From Mesotoga sp. (GTDB lineage Bacteria; Thermotogota; Thermotogae; Petrotogales; Kosmotogaceae), in assembly GCA_011620045.1 (NCBI GenBank), contig WOZY01000063.1, forward strand, positions 1 to 6,622: a stretch of DNA of 6,622 nt, read 5' to 3'. Numbering within the stretch: the first letter of the stretch is position 1; each line of letters opens with the position of its first letter. Under the pieces are notes generated by a model. The model worked only from the letters and a program-made list of their open reading frames with translations. It ran no database searches and was not told where the DNA came from. This document shows positions 1-5,693 of this stretch, in pieces. Position numbers and translations under genes: made by a program.

Positions 1-806
1 CGACAATAATTTCCACACTACTGGACAGAAAATACGTACTTCGACAATCTAGAGAGCTAAGGCCAACATTACTAGGTTCGATTGTAAATGAGTTTCTCAA
101 TGATTATTTTCCTGATGTTGTTGACACGAATTTTACCGCAAACATGGAGGAAGAACTTGACGATGTAGAAAATGGCACCAAAAAGTGGCAGGATGTTGTC
201 CAGGGCTTCTATGGTGGCTCCAAGACGGATCTTGATCAGATTGACAAGAAGATCAAGAAGGGGGAGCTTAGAATTGAGTTCCTGACAGACAAAGAATGCT
301 CTTGTGGCGGCAATTTCAAGATAGTATTCGGAAGATACGGCGGGTATTTGAAGTGTCGATCATGTGAAAAGAACGAATCTGTTGATATGACTTCTTTCAC
401 CTGCGTGATAGACGGGAAGGTCTTGTTGAAGGATGTTGCAGCCAATCAGAAAATGGAAGTGGAGATAGATGAAAAGTGTCCAGAATGTGGTTCCGTACTT
501 GTTAAGAGAAAGGGCAGGTACGGTGAGTTTATCGCATGCTCGGCCTACCCGAAATGCAAGTACACAAGAAACGTGAGAATAGACGCCGCATGTCCAAAGT
601 GCGGAGGGGTGGTTGAGAAACTGCGTAGCAAGAAAGGGAAGAATTACTTCAAGTGTTCCGAATGTGGAGAGCTCTACTGGAATGAGCCCACCAAAGAGAA
701 ATGCGAAATCTGCGATTCTCATCTTTTCCTCAAAATCAAGCGAGGAGGAAAGAAGGTTCATTACTGCGAAAAGTGCAAGAAAGAGTTCGAAATGGAGGAA
801 GGCTGA
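1..806 (+). CDS. topA: DNA topoisomerase I (type IA), C-terminal part, 5' end missing
   Basis: TopA relaxes negatively supercoiled DNA by cutting and rejoining one strand. Only the last 267 residues are visible; the reading frame enters at base 3, and the catalytic tyrosine and Toprim domain lie off the left edge. The first ~70 visible residues match the end of the type IA core: a stretch reading TIISTLLDRKYV, then LRPTLLGSIV, then VVDTNFTANMEEELDDVE and WQDVVQGFY. After this come four Cys4 zinc ribbons: CxC-x16-CxxC (297-365), CxxC-x16-Cx5C (477-557), CxxC-x17-CxxC (591-665) and CxxC-x17-CxxC (702-776). The first two carry the topoisomerase finger signature (GRYGGYLKC, GRYGEFIAC); the second also has CSAYPKCKYT. 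Such fingers bind single-stranded DNA in the family. The stop overlaps the ddl start by one base. Identity is nearly certain; total length cannot be told. An ATG at 144 is internal, because the homology continues upstream of it. Confidence 0.97.
   Translation, partial: TIISTLLDRKYVLRQSRELRPTLLGSIVNEFLNDYFPDVVDTNFTANMEEELDDVENGTKKWQDVVQGFYGGSKTDLDQIDKKIKKGELRIEFLTDKECSCGGNFKIVFGRYGGYLKCRSCEKNESVDMTSFTCVIDGKVLLKDVAANQKMEVEIDEKCPECGSVLVKRKGRYGEFIACSAYPKCKYTRNVRIDAACPKCGGVVEKLRSKKGKNYFKCSECGELYWNEPTKEKCEICDSHLFLKIKRGGKKVHYCEKCKKEFEMEEG
297..776 (+). other. topA: Tandem zinc-ribbon array in the TopA C-terminus (four Cys4 modules)
   Basis: Sixteen cysteines form four regularly spaced tetracysteine modules at 297-365, 477-557, 591-665 and 702-776; one extra Cys (codon 402-404) lies between modules 1 and 2. 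Module 1 starts with CxC instead of CxxC. Modules 3 and 4 are near-identical in spacing (CxxC-x17-CxxC) and share a Gly/Lys-rich turn, which suggests a duplication. All sixteen ligands are present, so each module could bind one zinc ion. Confidence 0.85.
794..802 (+). promoter_or_regulatory. Ribosome binding site that sets the ddl start
   Basis: GGAGGAAGG lies inside the last codons of topA. The GGAGG core is seven bases before the ATG at 806, in the sequence TGATG that joins the topA stop to the ddl start. The frame stays open upstream to 701, but that part overlaps topA, has no family homology, and would put extra residues before the ATP-grasp N-terminus. This settles the start at 806. Confidence 0.85.
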
Positions 807-1717
807 TGACCAGGAGAGTTGCTGTTGTCTACGGTGGCTTTTCAAACGAGAGGGATGTGTCAGTCAAGAGTGGAATAAATATTGCTAATTCTCTTGAAAG
901 GTTAGGAGTTGAAGTTCTGCCGTTTGATCTTAAGAGAGACACTATTGCTGACCTCCTGGATGTGAAGACCGATCTCTTTTTCCTTGCCCTCCACGGTAGG
1001 TTTGGCGAAGACGGAACTATTCAAGGCATGCTGGAACTTGCAGGTCTACCTTATACTGGCTCTGACTCAAGGACCAGTGCAATCTGCTTCGATAAGGAGA
1101 TCACCTACAGACTGGTCGACGGATCTGTAGAACTGCCAGTATGGAAGAGAGTTGAAAGGGATAGAGACGTCGAGGGGTGGGAGATATTCCCCTGCGTTAT
1201 AAAGCCTGTGAGAGAAGGATCCAGCATAGGGATTCACATCTGCGATGATCAATCGATTCTGGAGGACAGAACTAGAGAACTGCTAGTTGCTTACGATTCT
1301 CTTCTTCTTGAAGAGTATATCGCGGGTAGAGAAATGACAATATCCATAATCGATTCGAAAGATGGTCCCGTAGTGCTTCCGATTCTTGAGATCAAACCGA
1401 AGAAGCGTTTCTATGACTATGAAGCGAAGTACATAGCGGGATTGACAGACTTTGTGGTGCCAGCTCCTATAGAAGAGAGTGTTCAGAAATCGATCATCGA
1501 GAAGTCGGTTGCTATATACAAGCTTCTGGGTTGCCGAGATCTTTCGAGGATCGACGGTATACTCAGGGAAGACGAGTTTTACTTTCTTGAAGTTAATACT
1601 ATACCCGGTATGACCGACTTGAGCGATCTTCCAATGTCTGCCAGGGCAATGGGAATGACTTTCGAGGACGTTGTCGGCGGTGTTGTCGAGGTAGCTGAAA
1701 AAAGGAACAGGAGGTAA
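806..1717 (+). CDS. ddl: D-alanine--D-alanine ligase
   Basis: A cytoplasmic ATP-grasp enzyme that joins two D-alanines using ATP; the dipeptide feeds MurF in peptidoglycan precursor synthesis. Starting at 806 gives 303 aa, the usual length for short Ddl proteins. Family motifs appear in order: [11 protein letters not shown] (9-19, Glu15 = catalytic Glu15 of E. coli DdlB), [12 protein letters not shown] (63-74), [11 protein letters not shown] (132-142, with ATP-binding Lys133 and Ser139 = DdlB Ser150), [10 protein letters not shown] (169-178), FYDYEAKY (202-209, Tyr209 = DdlB Tyr216), and the Mg-binding Asp250, Glu262 and Asn264 in [10 protein letters not shown]. The Glu-Ser-Tyr triad is intact, which fits D-Ala-D-Ala rather than D-Ala-D-lactate synthesis. 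The gene overlaps topA by one base and ends two bases before hslV, so it is probably cotranscribed and translationally coupled with both. Residue equivalences are from memory of DdlB. Function is very likely. Confidence 0.96.
   Translation: MTRRVAVVYGGFSNERDVSVKSGINIANSLERLGVEVLPFDLKRDTIADLLDVKTDLFFLALHGRFGEDGTIQGMLELAGLPYTGSDSRTSAICFDKEITYRLVDGSVELPVWKRVERDRDVEGWEIFPCVIKPVREGSSIGIHICDDQSILEDRTRELLVAYDSLLLEEYIAGREMTISIIDSKDGPVVLPILEIKPKKRFYDYEAKYIAGLTDFVVPAPIEESVQKSIIEKSVAIYKLLGCRDLSRIDGILREDEFYFLEVNTIPGMTDLSDLPMSARAMGMTFEDVVGGVVEVAEKRNRR
1709..1715 (+). promoter_or_regulatory. Ribosome binding site of hslV
   Basis: AGGAGGT is a near-perfect Shine-Dalgarno sequence that overlaps the ddl stop codon and sits four bases before the hslV ATG at 1720. 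It supports the 1720 start, and with it a short propeptide ahead of the catalytic threonine. Confidence 0.85.
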
Positions 1718-1719
1718 TC

Positions 1720-2268
1720 ATGCAGGATATTCACGGAACGACGATACTTGTTCTGAGGAAGAATGAGAAGACGGTTATGATTGGAGATGGTCAGATCACG
1801 ATCGGTGATACCGTGATGAAGGGAACAGCCAGAAAGGTCAGAAAACTTGGCGACGGTTCTGTTCTGGCTGGTTTTGCAGGTTCAGTGGCCGATGCAATGA
1901 CCCTTTTTGAGAAATTTGAAGAGAAACTGAGGGAAGTTAACGCGAATCTTAAAAGAGCGGCTGTAAACCTGGCCAAAGAGTGGAGGACAAACAAGGTACT
2001 TAGAAACCTTCAAGCGCTTCTTTTAGTTGCCGACAAAGATAGCATTCTCCTGGTATCGGGTAGTGGGGAAGTAATAGAACCAGATGAAGATGTCCTTGCT
2101 ATAGGATCGGGTGGCTCTTATGCTCTCGCAGCTGCAAGGGCATTAATCAGACACAGTAGCCTGGAGGCGGAAGAGATAGCGACGAAAGCGATGGAGATTG
2201 CCAGCGAAATATGCATTTATACTAACACGAAATTTACTCTGGAAACACTTGGAGGAGAAAAGCAATGA
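1720..2268 (+). CDS. hslV: ATP-dependent protease peptidase subunit HslV (ClpQ)
   Basis: HslV is the proteasome-like threonine peptidase that forms a dodecamer capped by HslU hexamers and degrades unfolded proteins in the cytoplasm. The protein is 182 aa, close to the ~176 aa of E. coli HslV. The residues match the family: [10 protein letters not shown] (6-15), [15 protein letters not shown] (21-35), [15 protein letters not shown] (50-64), [18 protein letters not shown] (84-101), [15 protein letters not shown] (127-141) and ICIYTN (near 170). Thr7 aligns with mature Thr1, Asp23 with Asp17 and Lys39 with Lys33, so the active site is complete once the first six residues (MQDIHG) are removed. 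hslU overlaps the end of the gene by four bases (ATGA), as expected for subunits made together. No CIRCE-type heat-shock operator is visible upstream. Identity is essentially certain. Confidence 0.98.
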   Translation: MQDIHGTTILVLRKNEKTVMIGDGQITIGDTVMKGTARKVRKLGDGSVLAGFAGSVADAMTLFEKFEEKLREVNANLKRAAVNLAKEWRTNKVLRNLQALLLVADKDSILLVSGSGEVIEPDEDVLAIGSGGSYALAAARALIRHSSLEAEEIATKAMEIASEICIYTNTKFTLETLGGEKQ

Positions 2269-3653
2269 AGAGAGAAGAATTGGACGACTTGACTCCGAAA
2301 AAGATAGTCGAGGAACTTGACAAATACATAGTCGGACAGGAAAAGGCCAAAAGGGCAGTTGCTGTAGCAATGAGAAATAGAATTCGAAGGCAGAAGCTTC
2401 CAGAAGATATGAGAAGAGATGTCATACCAAAGAACATACTTATGATGGGGCCCACGGGAGTTGGAAAGACCGAGATAGCAAGAAGGTTGGCGGAACTTAC
2501 TGACTCTCCTTTTACAAAGGTTGAGGCAACCAGGTTCACTGAAGTGGGGTACGTAGGCAAAAACGTTGAGTCGATAATAAGGGAACTCGTCGAAGTTGGT
2601 GTCACCATGGTAAAGCAGGAGAAGATGAGTGAAGTAGAAGGTAAAGCAACGTATCAAGTGGAAGAGAGAATCCTCGAATCTCTTGTTCCCGGTCCACAGA
2701 GCAAAGGAAGCGGGACAAGGAATATTCTTGAGCTTTTCCAGGGCCAGCAGCAGCCAAAACCCAGTCAGGAAGAAGTCGATAGAATAAGAAATCGCAGGGA
2801 AGACTACAGAGAAAGGTTGAGAAGTGGAGATCTAGAAGAACTGGAAATTGAGGTCGAAATCGAAGACCATAGTCAACCAATGATAATGATTCCTGGGATG
2901 GAGGATATGGGAATCGACATGTCGGGAGTACTGGGAGGAATGGTACCGAAAAAGACGAAGAGACGCAGGATGAGAATTGCTGATGCGAGAAGAACTCTTC
3001 TACCTTTGGAAGCGGAGAAGCTTCTTGACATGGATAAAGTTGTGGCAGAAGCGATTGAAAGAGTGCAGAATCGTGGAATAGTCTTTATTGACGAAATTGA
3101 CAAGATCACCTTTAGAAGTGGCTCTCACGGACCTGATGTTTCAAGGGAAGGTGTTCAAAGAGATCTTCTTCCGATTATCGAGGGAACGACCGTTACTACT
3201 AAATACGGGCAGATAAGAACTGACTACATACTATTCATTGCGGCGGGAGCCTTTCATTCAGCGAAGCCATCTGATTTGATTCCTGAGTTTCAAGGGAGGT
3301 TTCCGATAAGGGTTGAGCTTGATGCCCTTACTCAGAAGGACTTTTTGAGGATTTTGGTTGAACCGAAGAATGCTATAACAAAGCAGTATGCAGCATTATT
3401 GGAAACTGAAGGGGTAAGAGTGATTTTTGAAGAGGATGGTTTGAGAGAGATCGCCAAGGTTTCTCATAACCTAAATGAAAAGATCGAAAACATTGGAGCG
3501 AGAAGGCTTTACACGGTAGTTGAGAAGGTTCTCGAGGAGACTTCATTCAACGCACCTGAAGTTCCTGAAGAAATCATAATAGACAGGAAGTACGTTGATG
3601 ACAAAATCGGCGAGATTGCTGCCGATGAGGACTTAAGTGCCTTCATTCTATAA
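2265..3653 (+). CDS. hslU: ATP-dependent protease ATPase subunit HslU (ClpY)
   Basis: HslU is the AAA+ unfoldase that recognises substrates, unfolds them with ATP and threads them into HslV. The protein is 462 aa, slightly longer than E. coli HslU (443 aa). Visible parts: an N-terminal segment with [18 protein letters not shown] (18-35), Walker A GPTGVGKT (62-69, Lys68), pore loop GYVG (95-98), a charged I-domain of about 110-245 with a Gln-rich stretch near 160-163, Walker [11 protein letters not shown] (271-280, Asp276/Glu277), sensor-1 region FIAAGAFH (324-331), arginine-finger candidate Arg345 in [11 protein letters not shown], sensor-2 GARRL (411-415) and a C-terminal DLSAFIL tail. That tail matches the segment that inserts between HslV subunits in known structures. 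A GGAGGAG site at 2251-2257 inside hslV precedes the ATG. All key residues are intact. Length variation is most likely in the I-domain. Confidence 0.98.
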   Translation: MKREELDDLTPKKIVEELDKYIVGQEKAKRAVAVAMRNRIRRQKLPEDMRRDVIPKNILMMGPTGVGKTEIARRLAELTDSPFTKVEATRFTEVGYVGKNVESIIRELVEVGVTMVKQEKMSEVEGKATYQVEERILESLVPGPQSKGSGTRNILELFQGQQQPKPSQEEVDRIRNRREDYRERLRSGDLEELEIEVEIEDHSQPMIMIPGMEDMGIDMSGVLGGMVPKKTKRRRMRIADARRTLLPLEAEKLLDMDKVVAEAIERVQNRGIVFIDEIDKITFRSGSHGPDVSREGVQRDLLPIIEGTTVTTKYGQIRTDYILFIAAGAFHSAKPSDLIPEFQGRFPIRVELDALTQKDFLRILVEPKNAITKQYAALLETEGVRVIFEEDGLREIAKVSHNLNEKIENIGARRLYTVVEKVLEETSFNAPEVPEEIIIDRKYVDDKIGEIAADEDLSAFIL

Positions 3654-4672
3654 TGGAAAGAACAGAATACGCTGCGGTAGCTCTTTCTGGCGATTTCGTG
3701 CCTTCCGAGATGGAGAAGATAGAGAGTGCGGGACTCAGTAGCTCTCTTCTGTTCCGTTCGCAAATAGATCTCAACAAAAGCAAAATGAGGAATTACCGCA
3801 AGAATTTTCCTTCCGTAGTCAAAACCATTTCAAAATACAAGAACTTCATCACTTACAATGATGAACAGTACCCTGATGCGCTCAGAAACATATTTGAACC
3901 GCCTGCGGTTCTGTTTTTTGAAGGAGAGCTTTCGCTGATTAACTCGCAAAGTATTCTCGCCATTGTGGGTTCCAGAAAAGCGGATAGGTATGGAGCCTCG
4001 ATCGCAAAAGAATACTCCAGATCACTTTCCGAAACCGGCATTACAATAGTCAGTGGTCTTGCCGTTGGAATCGATGCACAAGCTCATTTAGGAGCTCTCG
4101 AAGGCAGCGGCTCGACAGTGGGGATACTTGGAACGGGAATCGACATTGTTTATCCCGCAACTAACAGGCAACTTATAAGATCGGTGATGGAAAGAGGCTG
4201 CGTTCTTTCAGAGTATCTTCCCGGAACTCCCCCGCTAAGACATAACTTTCCAAGAAGAAATAGAATCATCGCCGGCGTTTCCAGAGCGGTCTTCGTGGTG
4301 CAGGCTACTCTGAGAAGCGGCTCTCTAATCACAGCGAGACTTGCGCTTGAAAACGGAAGAGATGTCTTCGCTGTTCCAGGGGACATAACCAGGAGAAACT
4401 CAGAGGGAACTAACTGGCTGATTAAGAACGGAGCGAAACTGGTTTCGGAATGCAAAGACATAGTAGAAGAGTTTCCGGAGATAATCTCGCGTGAACTTTC
4501 TGAAGAAAGAATCGACTCACAAGTTCTGGAAGCTATGGGAGACGGTTCTCTTACTTTCGGCGAACTCCTTCTGAGAACAAATCTATCGAGCAAGGATCTG
4601 GTTGTCGAACTGACAAATCTGCAATTGGGAGGTTACGTTTACGAAGAAAACGGACGGTGGAATAGAACTTAG
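3653..4672 (+). CDS. dprA: DNA-processing protein DprA (Smf)
   Basis: DprA binds incoming single-stranded DNA during natural transformation and loads RecA; it also occurs in bacteria not known to be competent. The protein is 339 aa. The Rossmann-like DNA-binding domain spans about 70-280: YPDALRNIFEPPAVLFFEGEL (residues 73-93, key YP and PP), AIVGSRKADRYG (103-114), IVSGLAVGIDAQAH (132-145), LGTGIDIVYPATN (159-171), FPRRNRIIAG (199-208), SGSLITARLALENGRDVFAVPG (222-243) and EGTNWLIKNGA (251-261). Residues ~285-335 look like the C-terminal winged helix (SLTFGELLLRTNLSSKDLVVEL). The N-terminal 60 residues are weakly conserved. Where I remember VVEA before the SGSL motif, this protein has VVQA. 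The start shares one base with the hslU stop (TAATG) and has no nearby Shine-Dalgarno, which suggests translational coupling. In-frame Met20 also lacks one. The function call is strong; the exact start is less so. Confidence 0.95.
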   Translation: MERTEYAAVALSGDFVPSEMEKIESAGLSSSLLFRSQIDLNKSKMRNYRKNFPSVVKTISKYKNFITYNDEQYPDALRNIFEPPAVLFFEGELSLINSQSILAIVGSRKADRYGASIAKEYSRSLSETGITIVSGLAVGIDAQAHLGALEGSGSTVGILGTGIDIVYPATNRQLIRSVMERGCVLSEYLPGTPPLRHNFPRRNRIIAGVSRAVFVVQATLRSGSLITARLALENGRDVFAVPGDITRRNSEGTNWLIKNGAKLVSECKDIVEEFPEIISRELSEERIDSQVLEAMGDGSLTFGELLLRTNLSSKDLVVELTNLQLGGYVYEENGRWNRT

Positions 4673-4683
4673 TTGATTTGAAC

Positions 4684-4692
4684 TGGTATAAT
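4684..4692 (+). promoter_or_regulatory. Extended -10 promoter for fba-ackA
   Basis: TGGTATAAT contains a perfect TATAAT hexamer preceded by the TGn extension. The best -35 at a usual distance (TAGAAC at 4663-4668, spacer 18) is poor, as is common for extended -10 promoters. A start site near 4699 would leave a leader of about 37 nt before the fba ATG. The element lies in the largest gap of the window, just where gene function changes from DNA processing to carbon metabolism. It is seen in sequence only, with no transcript data. Confidence 0.65.
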
Positions 4693-4723
4693 CTTGATGA
4701 AATGTAGATGTGGAAACGAGATT

Positions 4724-4730
4724 GGAGGGG
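4724..4730 (+). promoter_or_regulatory. Ribosome binding site that sets the fba start
   Basis: GGAGGGG lies five bases before the ATG at 4736 (seven from the GGAGG core). The frame is open further upstream, to TTG 4694 and ATG 4697, but those codons lie at or before the predicted transcription start and have no ribosome binding site. The protein from 4736 begins MPYVNT, as I recall for Thermotoga aldolase. Confidence 0.85.
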
Positions 4731-4735
4731 AAAAA

Positions 4736-5680
4736 ATGCCGTATGTAAACACAAGGGACATACTGGAGAAAGCAAATAAGGGATTTTATGCTGTCCCCGC
4801 ACTAAATATTAACAATCTTGAGTTTCTTCAGGCGATTGTTGATGCCGGAGTTGAAGAGCATTCTCCAGTGATAATAGAGACTTCTGAAGGAGCAATTAAG
4901 TACGCCGGAAATGGAGATGCTAAGCTTGGTGCGAGACTGTTTGTTTCTATGGTGAAAGGCTATGCCGACACCGTGGAAATTCCTATTTCGCTGCATGTTG
5001 ACCATGGAAAGAACTTCGACATTCTGATGGCCGCAATTCAGTCGGGTTATTCATCAGTAATGATCGATGCTTCGGAGTACCCTTTTGAAAAGAATGTGAA
5101 TGAGACTAAGAAGATAGTGGAGATCGCCCACAGCCTTGGGGTATCGGTTGAAGCAGAACTGGGCAGGTTGGTTGGAATAGAAGACAACGTTGTGGTCGAA
5201 TCTCATGAGGCGGCACTGGTTGACCCGGATGAGGCGAAGCGGTTTGTTGAAGAGACTGGAATAGACTTTCTCGCGCCAGCTATTGGTACTAGCCATGGTG
5301 CCTTCAAGTTCAAAGGAGAAGCAAGACTTGACTTTGAAAGACTCAAGAAAGTGAAGGAGCTTACTGGTCTTCCACTTGTTCTTCATGGAGCCTCCAGTGT
5401 CCCCGAAGAGGTTAAGAACCTCGCCGAAGAATATGGGGCTGATTTCAAAGGGGCCAAAGGTGTTCCGGGAGAGATTCTGGTTGAATCTGTGAGATACGGA
5501 ATAAACAAAGTGAATACAGATACAGATTTGAGAATGGCCTTCATTGCTTCATTAAGAGAGTTTCTTGCGAAGAATCCCGGGGAATTCGATCCGAGGAAAT
5601 ACTTCAAGACACCGAAGGAATTAGTAAAGAATGTGACTAAAGCCAGGTTGAGACTTCTAGGTTGTTCTAATAAAGCATAG
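4736..5680 (+). CDS. fba: Class II fructose-1,6-bisphosphate aldolase
   Basis: A zinc-dependent cytoplasmic aldolase that reversibly splits fructose 1,6-bisphosphate into dihydroxyacetone phosphate and glyceraldehyde 3-phosphate, serving glycolysis and gluconeogenesis. The chosen start gives 314 aa, a usual length for the shorter class II (IIB) enzymes. Motifs: FYAVPALNINNLEFLQAI (residues 17-34), SLHVDHGKNFD (85-95) with catalytic Asp89 and zinc ligand His90, VSVEAELGRLVG (137-147), AIGTSHGAFKF (182-192) with zinc ligand His187, LVLHGASS (214-221) with zinc ligand His217, and KVNTDTDLR (258-266), which binds substrate phosphate in relatives. All three zinc histidines are present. Class II tagatose-bisphosphate aldolases (GatY/AgaY) share this fold and are the main alternative, but the ackA neighbour and the Thermotoga-like sequence favour Fba. 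It is probably driven by the promoter at 4684 and cotranscribed with ackA 13 bp downstream. Confidence 0.93.
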   Translation: MPYVNTRDILEKANKGFYAVPALNINNLEFLQAIVDAGVEEHSPVIIETSEGAIKYAGNGDAKLGARLFVSMVKGYADTVEIPISLHVDHGKNFDILMAAIQSGYSSVMIDASEYPFEKNVNETKKIVEIAHSLGVSVEAELGRLVGIEDNVVVESHEAALVDPDEAKRFVEETGIDFLAPAIGTSHGAFKFKGEARLDFERLKKVKELTGLPLVLHGASSVPEEVKNLAEEYGADFKGAKGVPGEILVESVRYGINKVNTDTDLRMAFIASLREFLAKNPGEFDPRKYFKTPKELVKNVTKARLRLLGCSNKA

Positions 5681-5682
5681 AC

Positions 5683-5689
5683 GGGGGTG
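5683..5689 (+). promoter_or_regulatory. Ribosome binding site of ackA
   Basis: GGGGGTG, a one-mismatch variant of GGAGGTG, sits four bases before the ackA ATG at 5694 and three bases after the fba stop. It is the only good ribosome binding site near this start. Confidence 0.75.
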
Positions 5690-5693
5690 TCAA

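Noticed and set aside
701..805. N-terminal extension of Ddl by 35 residues from an upstream start.
   Set aside because: It lies wholly within topA, its sequence is a frame-shifted reading of a zinc ribbon, and the ribosome binding site and family alignment point to 806.
1600..1720. Search for a heat-shock operator (CIRCE-type inverted repeat) before hslV.
   Set aside because: No TTAGCACTC-type inverted repeat found; hslV is embedded in the operon with no gap for its own control region.
2217..2657. Open frame of 146 codons on the minus strand across the hslV-hslU junction; similar ones at 360-845 and 4150-4593.
   Set aside because: All lie opposite strongly conserved genes, show no recognisable motifs, have Ser/Leu/Phe-rich compositions typical of antisense frames, and lack convincing ribosome binding sites.
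2744..2763. CAG-rich stretch in hslU encoding consecutive glutamines, a possible repeat.
   Set aside because: Only three glutamines in a row within the variable I-domain; too short to be a meaningful repeat.
3649..3654. A perfect TATAAT at the hslU-dprA junction, a possible dprA promoter.
   Set aside because: No TTGACA-like element at 16-18 bp and no TGn extension. A start site here would fall inside dprA, past its ATG. It arises from the Leu-stop-start codons.
4694..4735. N-terminal extension of aldolase starting LMKCRCGNE, with a CxC that resembles a metal site.
   Set aside because: No ribosome binding site at 4694 or 4697, overlap with the predicted promoter and start site, and the family N-terminus begins at 4736. 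The cysteines come from leader DNA.
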